This document shows positions 25,623 through 38,873 of a stretch of 64,000 nt of DNA, in pieces. Numbering within the stretch: the first letter of the stretch is position 1; each line of letters opens with the position of its first letter. This DNA is from Loxodes magnus (Eukaryota; Ciliophora; Karyorelictea; Loxodida; Loxodidae), in NCBI GenBank assembly GCA_946699065.1, contig CAMPDV010001262.1:1-64000 (forward strand), in the 5' to 3' direction. Below the pieces are notes generated by a model. That model did no database searches. It was given only the letters and a program-made list of their open reading frames with translations, and was not told the origin of the DNA. The position numbers were made by a program, and so were the translations under genes.

Positions 25623-28097
25623 TTAATTTAAATTATTTAATTTTAAAATCTAAAAAAGAAACTTTTGCTTCATTTATTCAATTGATATAACCTTATTTCG
25701 ATTAAAATTAAATTTTATTTTTATAATTCATATTTATAATAAAAAGTAATTAACTTAATTTTTTAATTCCCACAATAATGAATGCTTAAATATGGATTAG
25801 ATTTACTATAATATAATAAAATAAATTCACCTTTATTTGTTTTGTCACATATTGATAAATATTCATGATTATGGGAATCAAAAAGTAGTTTAAGAAGATT
25901 AATAATTATTAAATAAGGAAAATTAATATAAATATTTAATTAAAATTAGTTAAAAGAAACCCATGATTGGAAAAGGATAATAATCAAATCTAATTAATAA
26001 ATTTCTACTTTTATTTTAGTTTTACTCCTAATATATTTAAATAATCATATAAATAAGACTATTGCTATTAGATTCTGATCAGAAAAGTAGTATTCAATAA
26101 TTTATTCAAAAAATTTCCTAATCCAAGTATTCTCATAAAATGAAAAGCTAAATAAAGTAAAGAAAGCTTTAATTTAATTTTAATTAAAATATCTACACTA
26201 TAATTAGAAAGGAAAATAAATTAGATAGTTTGTATATATTATAAGAATATATTTTATTACATTTTCATATTTAAATTAATAATAGTTTTCAGAAAGCGTA
26301 GACAAAAATTAAATATACAAATAAAAATATCCATATAGGTTTGAATAAATAATATATTGACCAAAGTTTATTTTTTTATTTTTTCGAAAAATTCTAAACA
26401 ATTTGAGCAATTAAACAAATATCAGTAAATAGAAAAATATATTTATATACAAATCCTAAAAATTAAAAAATTTCAATAGAAGAAAAATATCTAAAAAATA
26501 AAAATTAATTAATTTACTAACTAAATAAGATTTAAGTCATTAAATTTCAAAATCTCATACTCAAAAAGTAATTAGCAATGACAAAATTTTATTTTAAATT
26601 TTAATTAAAATTCAAAAAGGATAGTTAAAGATAATTTATAATTTTAAATAGTAATAAAAATATGTATTAAGAATTTTATCTATAAAATATTTAAATCTTA
26701 ATCATAAATTTATTGAAGTTTATATAGAAAAGATTAAATAAAAACTTTTCTTTAAAAAAATTTAAAATAAATTAATTAATTAACGTAGCATCACAATTAT
26801 TTATTTTTTCACGAAATGAGTTTAAAATAATTTTTAGTGTTCTCTTAATTTAAGATTTTTTTCCTTGTATTTTGAATCTAACTCAAGTCATTATTGTTTC
26901 AAGCTTGATTTCATATTTGACACACTTCATTTTTTCCAAATTAAAGTCTGAAATAATCATATATTTTTATTTTTTTCATATGATAAATTTTCTAAAATTA
27001 GATAATTGCTATATAAAATTAAAAAACTCTCCAATTTCATTATATCTTCTTTATCTTCTGCCTTATTGTGTGATATGAAAAGGTAAAAAATTTTATTCCT
27101 TAACTAAGAGAGGATATGCCATCACTCGATTTTTGTATCAGCAAGAATCAATTAAGTTAAAACTATCCTCTTAGGCCAATCCACTTTTATCCACGACAGC
27201 TAGCTTAAAAGTCATACTGACAGTAGCCATCAACCATATTCTTTAATAATAAATATAGTATTTATGAAGAAATAAATACCATATAAATGGCAATTCATTA
27301 AATAAATTATAATATTTCTAAGACAAAATCTCTATCAATTTTTTTTCATTTTTTAAAACCTTTTTTTGATAAAATTTTAACTAAAAAATAATAAGTGCTT
27401 CGTTATTTTTAGATTACTTACTATGATAAAGACATATCCTAGAAAAAAAATTATATAAAGGGTTTAAGAAATGATTGTATTTATAAATATTTCCATTTTA
27501 GCTAAATATCTTATGTTAGTTATTTCTATCTTTCAATTATTTAAAGTAATAAAGAAAATATATAAGGAATTAGATGCGAATAGATAGATATTTTAAATTA
27601 TATAGTATTTCTTTTTATATATTTTTTCAAATTAAATATTACAAAATACAAATATTTATTTCAATTAAATTTAGCTACAAATATATATAATCAAGATTAT
27701 TTCCTACGTATATAATAATATGGTACTGCTTATAAATGACTAAAAAAGGAATAACATTTTTAGATAAAATAAAATAAAATTTAATAAAGTTTAAGAAATA
27801 GAGAAAAATAATAAGGAAGAACTATTAAAATGTGAAAAAATTGAAAAATATAAGTAAATTCAAGTTATCTATACACTTTTAAATTAAACAACTTATTCAT
27901 CTTTGGTTAATTTAACTAATTATCAATAATTAATTTTTATAAAAATATAAATTTAAAATATTTTTAGATTAGATGCCTTTAAATCTTAGTAACTTATATA
28001 AAAACAGAAAAATTATTAAAATTTGAATGCATAAATCAAAAAAAGTAAAAAGATAACAAGATTATAGAATGATAATAATAATATTAATTTATGTTTT
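25623..28097. other. unique centre, AT-rich stretch with one GC-richer patch
   Basis: About 2.5 kb, mostly A+T. The only stretch that stands out is about 27095-27240, where G+C rises ('gaggatatgccatcactcg', 'ccacgacagctagc'). It shows no tRNA fold, and no reading frame there is convincing. The 68-codon standard ORF at 26872 has no family signal. Confidence 0.35.
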
Positions 28098-29016
28098 CTG
28101 TTTTAGGAATTTTCAAACCCGTCAGGAAACAGCAGTTCATGCTCCCTGCTGTTAAATATAAAAGTTCGGGTCTCCCAATTTTAACGAGATTAGTAATTCT
28201 GATTCTTCCAGGTTTTCCCTCCTTTAACTTGCCTTAATTCCATCTTGATCTTGTATATTGAACCATCCGGGTTACAATACTTTCTTTTCATTCTTGCTTC
28301 TTCTTTTTTCTTCTTTTTTTGCTCTTTTATCCAATAGTTTCTTTATTTCTATTAAAATTTCCAACACTTCCGATAAAGATGTTATATGCTTCCACAGCAG
28401 AAACATTTCTTTTTGATTTTTAATTATTTTTCTTGATGGATTTGTTCTTTTTAGGCTTCGATTTCCATTTTTATAGCTCCAGTTTTGCTTTGATCTTTCT
28501 TAAATGTTTACAATTTCTCTTCTATTTTATGAGTCTATTATTCAGTTCAGTCTGTTTCTAAAGCTAATTTTAGAATTGCTATTCTGACTTTGTGATATGT
28601 TTCAAAAGGTGCTTAGCTCTTTTTCCTCATGAGTCTTGCTCTATTTCTTCTGCTAGGTTAAGTTAATGATTTAACTTCTCATTGTTCTTCCTTAGCTTTT
28701 TGACCTCTTCCTGGAGGTTTAATACAACTTTAATGAGCTGTTTCGTGCTCATCTAGCCTTAAAAATTAAATTCTGTAACCTCCTGGTGCAAAGCAGATTT
28801 CGCCTGTTTTCTAGGTTTCTCCTCCGACGTTGGAGTAAGCACATGAGTGCTTTTCTGAGTCTATTTCCGTTCTTCGTAATTCTATTATGTTCCAGGTTGT
28901 TAATATTATTAAGAAAAAAGCTAAGGTTAAGTGTAAGAAGACTGTCCGAGATTTGCTTCTGGTTTCCTCTCCTTCTTTAAGGAGGTAGTATAGAAACCCT
29001 TTTTGAAGCCTTCCAT
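28098..29016 (-). pseudogene. Gag-like ORF with an intact CCHC zinc knuckle
   Basis: From ATG at 29016 on the minus strand the product begins 'MEGFKKGFYTTSLKKERKPE' and is Gln-rich. It then has the conserved block 'EEKPRKQAKSALHQEV..', a helical stretch 'QLIKVVLNLQEEVKKLRKNN' and, after a one-base frameshift, a zinc knuckle CFCCGSIQHLYRKC (C-x2-C-x4-H-x4-C) encoded at about 28361-28406. A basic tail ends near 28.1 kb. Such knuckles bind nucleic acid in retroelement Gag and LINE ORF1 proteins. The unit is markedly GC-richer than its flanks and has sharp edges. A TGA near codon 137 and the frameshift make it a pseudogene as read. Related copies lie at 17398, 36438, 54468 and 63624. Confidence 0.65.
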
Positions 29017-30579
29017 TTTATTAAATTATAGAATGATTTACTAAAATTTTTATTTAATTTTCAACTTCGATAAGAGTTTTTTGTATGTATCTTAAATAAA
29101 TTTCTATATTATAAATTGATAAAGCTTTATAAATTATAATTTTTATTATATTAATTATAAATTAAAATAAGTATTAATGCTATAATTATTTTAAGATATA
29201 TTTAATTTTAATTTATTCTTAAATCATATTTATTTTTTGCTAACGAAATAGATTTTTTAATTATTCAGCAATTTTTATTTTTCTATATGTATTAGAAAAA
29301 TTTTGTATAATTTTCCATTCTAAAATTAAAAAGTTTTTTACTATTAGATATCTATTGATTTTAATGTACTTAATTATAAAAGTTAATAATCTCAATACCT
29401 CAAATTTTTTCTTAGTACTGATTTGTATTTGAATAAAAGAGTTTTTCTATTCATTTAAAAAATATAAAATAAAAATATATCACAATAATTTTTATTTTTT
29501 GAAACATCAAATTCTCCTTTTATTTATATATAAAACATTCTTTGTCTCCAACTACTATTGGAATTAAGATTAGCAATAGTAAAAATTTTATGATTTTAAA
29601 TGTATTATTATTAATTTTTAAATTTACTTAATTTAAAATCCATAAAATGCAAATTTATATTATGACCTTAAAGATAAAGAATGCTTAACCAATAGCTTTA
29701 ATTTAATCTTATATATAGTAATATTAATTATTATCTATTTTTAATAGTTTTTAGGATTTAAATGAAAAATTAATTATTTAACATTACTTTTTTATAAGAA
29801 TTACTATAAAATCTAAATTAAATAAAAGATTACTAAAAATAATAAATTATTGTTTAGAATATAGAAATGAATGATTAAGTTAGAAAAGCTAATATATTAC
29901 TTACAGTACTAAAAAGAAATCCTTAGATTAAAATTTAACAGTTTTTGGTAATAATTAAAGAATAACCTTAAATAATTTTTCTTTATAAAAATTAAAGTTC
30001 AAAATAAGTGAAATAATTGGTATTAAGATATTGATTTAAGATAAATTATGCTTTAAAGTATAAATGGAAAAAGTAAATAAAAAAATAACAGCATAAAAGG
30101 AACTTTTTTTTTATTTATAATGTCAAATAATTCCTCATTATTCATTATTCATAATTAATGAAAATTCTATTTTAAAAATTATTATATTTATTATATTTTA
30201 TACTTAATATACAATTTTTTTATTTTATAACTATCAATCAACTTTATGTTTTACATTTACTCCTAATAATCTTTTTATTCCTATTAATTGTTCTAAATTT
30301 TCAAATAAATTATAGAGTATTTATAATTAATAATTCTAAAAAATAAGTTTAAAATTAATTTTAATCTTAGCATAGCCAGTAAAATTTTTTAACAATAAAC
30401 GTCATTCAAAACAAAAATCTTGCCATATGCTTTATTTTTATCTTAACATGAGAAGATTTAAAAATATAATATTGATAAGCCATATTTTATTAATTATTAT
30501 AATATTATTTACAATAATTTAAATTTACTTTACATAATTATGTATTTCTTATTATATATTATTATAAAAAATTATTATC
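29017..30579. other. AT-rich centre stretch, nothing assignable
   Basis: About 1.5 kb of sequence close to 85% A+T between the zinc-knuckle unit and a small GC-richer patch. No motif, RNA fold or supported reading frame seen. Confidence 0.4.
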
Positions 30580-30725
30580 GGAAGAGTTCAGGAACTAGTA
30601 GTTAATCCGATGCATTGCGAGTATTCGCACTAGATGCCACCACGGGGAAAGATAGAAAAGCTCGGAAGAGACAAGCCTAATTTGCATGAAGATTCTCGCT
30701 AGTAGTATGAACATTTGAGCCCTAA
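30580..30725. other. small GC-richer patch with a short hairpin
   Basis: About 145 bp of balanced composition inside very AT-rich DNA. It includes a perfect 5-bp stem with a four-base loop, 'tgcgagtattcgca', flanked by 'gcat' and 'atgc', so it could form an extended hairpin with one bulge. It has no recognisable tRNA or snRNA signature and no good reading frame. Confidence 0.35.
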
Positions 30726-31144
30726 AGGAAAAAAGATAAAAGTAAATATAAAATATATAAAGAGACCTCGCGTAATTTTATCTAACTTATATAGATTTAT
30801 TCCTGAAAGGAATAAAGATATACAAGTATATTGGTTTGTAAAATGCAAAGTTTTATAGTTTATGTTTTATAACTAAAAGTTAAAGCTTTGATTTTGCTTA
30901 AGTTAACTCGATTATTTAAGTTTTTTCAAATCCTATTTTAAAAAGGTTACAAATTTAACGAATTTATCTTTTTAAAAATATTTCTATGAGCTTTTTTCGA
31001 GTTTTAATGATGTACAGTCGAGTTTAACCTTTTTTTTCATCTCGAAAAAATATCAAAAGGATTTTGACTATGTACTAGTGATTTTAAGGAAGCACAAAGA
31101 GATTAATGAATTTCTTCGACTTTTATTTTTCTCTTTGAGCCAAA

Positions 31145-31780
31145 ATGTAAATTCCTAAAGAGATATTAAAAATGATTTAAGAAGTGCAAATAATTAAATC
31201 CCAATAAGAAGAGGCTATTTTAATCAAATTATGTAATTATGGAAACAAACATAAATGTGTAGAAAATCTTAATGAAAATTCAAAAAAATCAGCTTATCGA
31301 GATTAAACTTGTAACGGAAGAACAACTTAATCTTTAATCTTAATAAAGCTTCAAATTAAACTCGAAAAAGGTCATAGAATAGATTCCATCACAAATTTAA
31401 AAGTAAATAGCAAAAAATGCAAATAATTGAAAATAATGACATACAAATATTGGAAAAAATATAAAAACAAGTATTCTCAAATAATCTGAAATAATGACTA
31501 TTAAAAAATATGTCGATTCTGCCAATCTCCTTAACATCTGTTATGAAAATTGCTGATAATGAAAGAAATTAACTGAAAAGAGTAGAAAAGTACATGAACA
31601 TTATTAAATAACTATGGATAACGTAAACAGGCATTTATAAGCAAAAACTTCCTGTGCATCCTCATGAAAAGCAATAGTGGTAGCCACCCACTTTCAAAAA
31701 AAGGTCACTGTACTTGGCCATACTAAAAAATCCGTACGTAGGAACTGGTTGAAATCCCAAGAAACACAAAAATTGACTAA
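31145..31780 (+). pseudogene. zinc-finger-like ORF next to the centre (right arm)
   Basis: ATG at 31145 opens 114 codons to a TGA at 31487. The product contains 'KLCNYGNKHKCVENLNEN' and then 'AYRDQTCNGRTTQSL' and 'EKGHRI'. The spacing recalls, weakly, the FLYWCH/WRKY-like fingers found in MULE-type transposases (C..C..GR..T..H), but one cysteine is not where the family has it. In another frame the following 280 bases read as protein ('KKYVDSANLLNICYENC', 'KVTVLGHTKKSVRRNW'). The left-arm copy (23028-23645) lacks this ATG. I would call it a dead fragment of a transposase-like gene, with low certainty. Confidence 0.35.
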
Positions 31781-32215
31781 CCTTAAGTTTATATTATTAT
31801 TGTTAGAAACTATTATTACAAAAATTTAGATTCTTTATAAAATAATTAGAAGAAAAATATTTAGTATTGATTTTAATTATAAAAGACTTAATTAATTTAC
31901 TTAATGCTTCAAATAACTAGTCATTAAATTAAATCTAATAAATGTTTATTAATTTCCTTTTTTTAATATATATAATCCTAAATTTATTTATATATTTTCA
32001 TTATTATTATTAATAAAAGGAAAAATTATCAATTATCAATAATTTATAGTATTTTTTAACTATTTCCTGAAACTAATGAAAAATTCTATTAATCTATCTG
32101 TTCTATAAAATTAAATTCATTATTATATTAAAAATGCTTTCTAAGAAATAACAGAACTTTGAACAAAAACCTATAAATGGAAAATCTTCTAAAATATAAA
32201 AAAGTCATATTTACA

Positions 32216-34444
32216 ATGGATGAAAGTAAGGCACAAGATTTATACGACGAGCAATAACCACTTGGAAATCCAGAATTAAAAAACTCTCAGCACATACTTA
32301 AATAGAATTATTAACCAACTCCCTAAAAGATTTTATGCTAAAAAACAGATAATTTTCTGAGGAAGTAGAAAAATTAGTAATTTTTTTGCTTGAGAAACAA
32401 TAAATCAACATAAGAAATAGAAAAAAATTAGATAAAAGAATTTCTTAAATTTAAGTATCAAATTCAGGCAGCACCATTTTGTTGTTAACAGAATTAATCA
32501 GATCCTAAATAGAAAATGAAGCCTCAAATAAAAAATAAACAATAAATATTAATTTAAAATAACCAGTTAATTTAAATTAAATGAGGATTAACTAAATAAT
32601 TAAGTGAATAATTTAGCAATTATAATTTATCTTTAATTATTTAATGACTATACTAATAATATCATTATATTTGAACTATTTTATAGTTTTATTCAGTTTC
32701 TTAATATAAATTGCTTAAAAGATATAAATTTTACTTTTATAGAAAATAAAATTGTTTATATAAGCATTTAATGATTAAATATTTAAGAAAATAATTTTAT
32801 ACTTATTCATCTAGTCAAATTAGTTAAGCAAATAAATGAAAGTTAATATGAATAGCAATAAAGGTTATTATTCTATGAATAAGAAATCTAAAGTTAATTA
32901 TTTGATAAATTAACATTTTCTATTAAAGGAACATTTATGAATCATTTCACTCCCTAGTTTTGATTGCTTTTTTTATTAAAAAACCAGAAATTAATTTAAA
33001 AGCTTTAAAATTGTTTCTATCTTTCCAAATAGTGAGTATTAGCTTTAAGATATGTAAAGCTTTTTTAATTCTTCTAATAGTATGATACTCTAAATTTTTA
33101 AATTATTTACTTTTTACAAATATTATTTTATATAAAGAGGCTTTCACTCGTATAGTTCTACCTTTTAATTTCCGCTGAGTATTTAATATTTTTATTATTC
33201 ATGGGCATTTTTAAAAGTTTTGCGTGCGACGAAAATGAATTAATAATTTGAATTAAATTTTAGAAAACTTTCATATTTACCTATCTTGGCAATTTTAAAT
33301 GATATAAAATTTCCCCATGATATGATCCAAATCTGTTTTAAGACATAAAATGATTAATAATATGATATTATACATGATTAAAGTAAAATCTACTTGTGAA
33401 TTTGTTAAGGTTAAAGATTGATCTGATAGTGATTATAAAATAATTTTGAAGGCTTTAGAATTGTTTCATTTAGTTTTATAAATAATAATTTTAAATTTTA
33501 ATATTACACTTATAGCATTTCAATTCTGAATTATTTATCTTTTATTAAATATAAAAACTAAATTATGCAATATAAATTATATTATATTACTTTATTTAGA
33601 TTAAAAATTAAATCTAATTTAATTCTTTTATTATTTAATCTTACTATCAAAAGAAAAATCATAAACACAAATAATTTTAATATATAGATCTTCTAAAGGT
33701 AAGATTAGCTTTATAAATTACAATATATACTGCCTTAGTTTTTATGTGAAATTATTTATATTTTGAAATGCACCGCTTGAATAATTTTTATTAGCATCTA
33801 TGACATTCTTATTTAACTTTAGTTATAATAATTAATTTTCTAAATATTTTTTATAGCAAATTATTTTTACTTTTAATATATAGAAATTAAAAATCTCACA
33901 CTTTTAATGTATTTACTTATTAATTAAGATTTTATTTATCTACATCCATTTTTAGTTTCATTAGTTAAAATAATTTGAAGAAAATATTTAGGTGATTAAG
34001 TTCTTTTAGAAATTTTAATTTCTCAAGTTAATTATAATTACATAAATGTTTGTTTTTGTTTGATTTTTTTGCTTCATAGCCATTCTTATAACTAATTACT
34101 TTTTAATCTTTAAAATGTTTACAGTATTTTAATACACTTTGTAATTATCCTTCTGATTTTATAAGGTACGCTTTAGCAAGTTTATTTGAATGAAGATAGT
34201 TCTTATATTTAAATTCTTTCTGTGAATCAATTTATAAGTAAACTTTTTGTTCTAAAGTTTTAACAAGTTTAAAGAAGTTTAAAAATGTTATATATAATAA
34301 TATAAATTACTAAATTTCTTTCATAATACTAACATTTATTAGAAATGTTTATAAGAAAATCCAAAAAATATTATGTTAAGATTTTGTAATTTTCTAAATC
34401 TTTTTTATTGCAAAATTAATAAAAGAGAAATCAATCTTTAATAC
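32216..34444. repeat. repeat unit A, copy 2 mirror (right arm)
   Basis: Reverse complement of 20353-22585, very similar over the whole length. It begins at the small ORF start 'atggatgaaagtaaggcaca' (ATG at 32216), where one extra base relative to the copy at 38571 shifts the frame after codon 8. Confidence 0.8.
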
Positions 34445-35667
34445 TAGTACTTTTTTCTGCTTTTTTGACAAGCATCAAATTTAGAAAGATAGAAGTATCT
34501 GATTGTTTGCTTCTTAAATTTGTTGCTTATTGATGTAAATTATATAGTTAACTTTTAATTGTTTGATTCCATTAATTATATCTAAATTAAGATATATTTA
34601 AACAATCATTTTTTACTTTTAATTTTTAATATCTTTTACAAATATACACTAGGTGTATTTATTATGATTATTTATTTTAAATTATATCTTGAGAAAATAT
34701 ATTTAACTTAGCTAATTTTATCTAATAATTCATATTTCGTTACGATTTTAATAAAGTATAAACTAAAAAAATAGAAATAACACCTAATTAGGATAAAAAC
34801 TTAATATTTCCAAATTTTTTCTTAAAGTTAATTTTTATTTATAATAATGATCTATATTCATTCAAAAATATCAAATAATCACATTATTACAGCTTTAAGA
34901 TATCCATTTGTTTCCATAAAAACATTTTTAATTTCATAATACTAAATAAATAATAGTTAAGATTAACATTTCTTTAAGTTACTATTTTGCTAACTTATTC
35001 TATCTTATAAATTTATTTCCTTTTTGTGATTGAAAAACTTAAGCTTTTAAGTTTGTTATCACCTTTTAAAATTGATTATTATGAGTAAGCAAATATTTTA
35101 ATAAAATTTTAATAAGTAGATTAAAATAATTTGATTGGATTAATGTTTTAATAGACTTTAATTTAAATATTTTTATTCAATTTTAAGAATTATTCATAGC
35201 TTTATTATTTTTTTATAAAACCATGCAATTATTAGGTGGCTAGTTACAATTATTTATAATATTTATATATTTTTTCATTATAATTAACTTTATGCTGATA
35301 GAAAAGAGCTTAAAACAAATTCCAAGAATCATACAAATCACAATATTTGAGAAGTTAGACAGCAAATCTGCCTTTTCTGTTACCAAGAAATAAGAAAAAT
35401 TGGATATCCAGTTAAATTTTTTAAATTAGTCAAAAAAGTAGAGCTAGTATAAGCTTAATAAAGGTAATTAAGCTATTCAACATTTCTTGTTTTATCTATC
35501 TCCCTTCACTACTCTTTAACGAAATTTTCTTATTTTGCTTCATAAGCTCTCATCATTTTGTTATCTTTAACAACAAATCTCTGTTTAGTTAATGTAATTT
35601 AAGCTTATGGCCTATACTTTTAATTACTTGCTAAAAAGCTTATTTTTTGTGATTTAATTTCTTTGGT

Positions 35668-36441
35668 TCATTAAATAAGCAAGAGTGTGTATTTTTTAAG
35701 TTTCTGGTATTAATAATAAACTGATGCATAGAGGTTTTTAGAATTTCTTAAAATATAATGTTTTGTTTTTGTATCTTAAAGATTGTAGTTTGTGTAGGTA
35801 TAATATTGGATAGATGTTTACTTAGTAAGATTGTATAATTTAATATTTATAACTCTTTTTGTAAGGAATAAGATAATAAGGGTATTCATATACAATAGAG
35901 ACTAGTTAATTAATAAAGTTTAAACTCTTAATATCAATTTGATTAAAGGCATTACTTGAATTAATAGCTTTAATAATAGATAGTAACTAGTAGTATTATA
36001 GATATGTTTAAAGTAGTGATTTGAATAATAACCTTAACTGTAGTTACTACTAATAAACATTAATTATAGACAATATTACATTAGATAAAGGTACTTATTT
36101 GATTAACTTTAAATCTAATTTAATAAGTCTTTTACCTAGTTTAATATTTAAGTAGTTCTAAGGTAACAGTTTAATTGACTATCTCCTTAATTTTATCTTT
36201 AAGCATTATAAGTAATTAAAAGGTTTGATAATAACTCTATCTTAAGCTTTTGATGATTATTAATTGAATTAGTTATAAAATGAATGTAAATTAACTTTAA
36301 TAATAGTAGGAATTTAGCTATATTTAGTTAACTATTATTTAAATAATAACTTATGTTTCTTATGTTAGCTTTATTTATATCTTTATATCTTATATAAATA
36401 CTGAAGTTATTATAGTTATAAAGATACCAGATATTTATCAT
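35668..36441 (-). CDS. 257-codon ORF of unknown function (right arm)
   Basis: Mirror of 18356-19129, with ATG at 36441 and TGA at 35668-35670, 258 codons in both arms. The second residues differ (MIN against MID). Properties and doubts are those given for the left copy. Confidence 0.35.
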
Positions 36442-37403
36442 ATAACTTCTAAATCTAGATTATTAACTTTCTATAATCTGAGTTGAGAATTTTTTTTTCT
36501 TGATTTTCCCGTTTTGCGATGTGAAGAATTCACTCACTCGTTACTTCAGTTGCAATTAATCAACATTTCTCCAGATATATATTCTTATTTTCTTCTATTG
36601 GGGAAATTTCCTTCATAAATGTCAAGTGCTGTTGCAAATTTAGCGTATTTTTTCTTGCTCTAGGAAATGTCTTTTCTTGTTTCTCTATTTTCATTGGAGT
36701 TCCTTATGAAAGCTTCTACAAATTTTCTTCTATTAATTTAAGTCTTGAATCTAATTATACTAAATTTTTATCTTCTTGCTCTTGCATTATTCAAATATCA
36801 TTCTCTAAACTTGCAATTTGCTCATAAACTCCGACTTTAGCTCTTCGGTCTACCATATGGACTTCATCATCATCTTCATGATTTATCAAGTCCTTACTTA
36901 TTATAAACATCTCTTTCTTCTGGGAATTTGATTCCTCTTCGAGTTTTTTTATATTTCTAATAAATTGATGATTCAGCGGTTTCATTTACTAAGAGTCCAT
37001 TTATTCGATTTCGGTATTGTCTAAATCAAAGGTAATAGGATCTAGATTGAATTATCGTAATTTACCTTCTTCGTTTATTTTTTATTTTTAGTTATTATTT
37101 TTATCGATTCGGTTGAGTGGTCTCTTTTTTCCGTTTTCAATGGAGGTGATGAGAGTTGTGTTAACTTTTCTGTTTTAAATTTTTATCTCAGTTCTTACTT
37201 ATCCTTTGATGGAAGAGATCCGCTTTATTTTAATTTGTAGGAGTTAGTAATTTTTATAAATCCTTCTAATTTATTAGATAGTTCTGCTTATTTTTATTAA
37301 GAAGAGTGTTAAGTTAAAGAAGATGTGGTGAGAATATGTGCTTCTGGTTTTCTATCTTATTCTGAGGAGGTGGTATAAAAAAAGCCTTTTTGAAGTCAGC
37401 CAT
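36438..37403 (-). pseudogene. diverged 'ORF1-like' short gene (right arm)
   Basis: Mirror of 17398-18359, with ATG at 37403. This copy keeps a base lost in the left arm near 17905, so the segment at 36791-36985 reads without interruption ('KEMFIISKDLINHEDDDEVH'). The TGA that ends that segment is shared by both arms and would read as Trp in 'ENDIWIMQEQ' if UGA is sense. The shift after codon ~80 is also shared. Confidence 0.5.
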
Positions 37404-37575
37404 TTTATATTATATAGGAAAAAATAGATAATAAAAGTAAATAAATTAAACAATAATTTAAATTAATAAACTAATTTATTAATTTTTATATTATTTCAAA
37501 TGAAGGATATTAAAACTACTTCTAAAACTTTTTATTTTAATTTTATTTAAAAAATAACTAATTAAAAACTTAAAA

Positions 37576-38567
37576 AATTAGTTACAATAGTATATTTATA
37601 ATCTTATAAAACTTTACTGCCGAAATAAATTTAATTAATTATTTCTTTCTATAAATATTTGCTTAAGATCACTCTTAACTTCTGTAAATCAGTAAAGCCT
37701 TAATTTCAGAATAAAAGAAATAATATTTTTTTGTTTAGGATCTAGTTTTATGATTGGTTGATTAAAATTTTCAACACTCTCTTATTGAACAATCCACAAA
37801 TTACAAAATCTTTATTCTTTCAAAATGTGGTCAATTGCAAAGTAACAAAACTTCATTTTGTTCATACTTATTTCTAAAGTTTCTTTTATAGAGTAGATTG
37901 CTTCTACTTTATAATTTAATGAAAGAAATTTTATGGTAAAATAGAAGTTATTTTTATAGTAGTTTCTTTAATTTCTAAAATTAAATTAAAAACTTATATT
38001 TAAACAATTATCTTTATTTTTTTATTTTAACTTTAGTAATCCTCTTTATTTCTATAAAGAAACCTAAGATACTAGATAAACTTACTTTTTTATCCATTTA
38101 CACTGAAAATGTTTTTTACTATACTGATAATATCAATTGATCAAGTTAGGCTACTAGTTATAAAAAGATAATATCTTGGGAATGAAATTGATTGGAATAA
38201 AAAACCTATTAGTAAGATAAACATTTCTTAACTAATAAATTTATCAATTGATTATTTATTTTTATTTGCTAAAATAGCAAATGAAAATATAAATTTAATT
38301 GCAAAATAGAAAATTAAAGACTAGATAAAAGTATGAAAATAATTAGAATAAAAGATTGTAATAGTTTGCTACTTATGGTACAAAATATAAAGATAGTAAA
38401 TAATTATTTTAAATATTTAAATAAACTATTATATATTAAATTAAATATAAATTAACTTAATTATTTATATTATTTTTAACGTACATACTTAGTACGTAAA
38501 AGAAGATTGATATTTTAGTAATAAAAAATTCTAAAATACTAATATTTTATATATTTTAAGATACTAT
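37576..38567 (-). repeat. repeat unit B, copy 1 mirror (right arm)
   Basis: Reverse complement of 16234-17225, almost identical, including the 'acgtacatacttagtacgt' palindrome near 38479. It joins directly to the A-unit mirror at about 38570. Confidence 0.65.
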
Positions 38568-38570
38568 ACA

Positions 38571-38873
38571 ATGGATGAAAGTAAGGCACAAGATTGATAG
38601 ACGAGCATTAACCACCTGGAAATCCAGAATTAAAAAACTCTAAACACAAACTTAAAAGAATTTTTAACAAACTCCCTAAAAGATTTTATGCTAAAAAGCA
38701 GTAATCTTTTTGAGGAAATAGAAAAATTAGTAATTTTTTTGCTTGAGAAACAATAAAATCAACATAAGAAATAGAAAAATATCAGATAAAATAATTTCTT
38801 AAATTTAAATAATAAATTAAGGAAGCGCCATTTTGTTGTTAACAGAATTAATCAGATCCTAAATAGAAAATGA
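38571..38873 (+). CDS. small ORF of repeat A, unknown (right arm)
   Basis: ATG at 38571 with 100 codons to TGA at 38871-38873 and one TGA at codon 9, which would be Trp in 'QDWQTS'. It matches the left-arm ORF at 15929-16231 in length and phase. Product unknown; a helical middle and basic end are all that can be said. Confidence 0.3.

Noticed and set aside
26872..27078. 68-codon standard-code ORF in the unique centre
   Set aside because: Hydrophobic low-complexity translation from AT-rich DNA with no family signal and no second copy. An ORF of this size is expected by chance.
28786..28980. Plus-strand 64-codon ORF
   Set aside because: It lies antisense to the zinc-knuckle ORF, whose motifs and family copies are on the minus strand.
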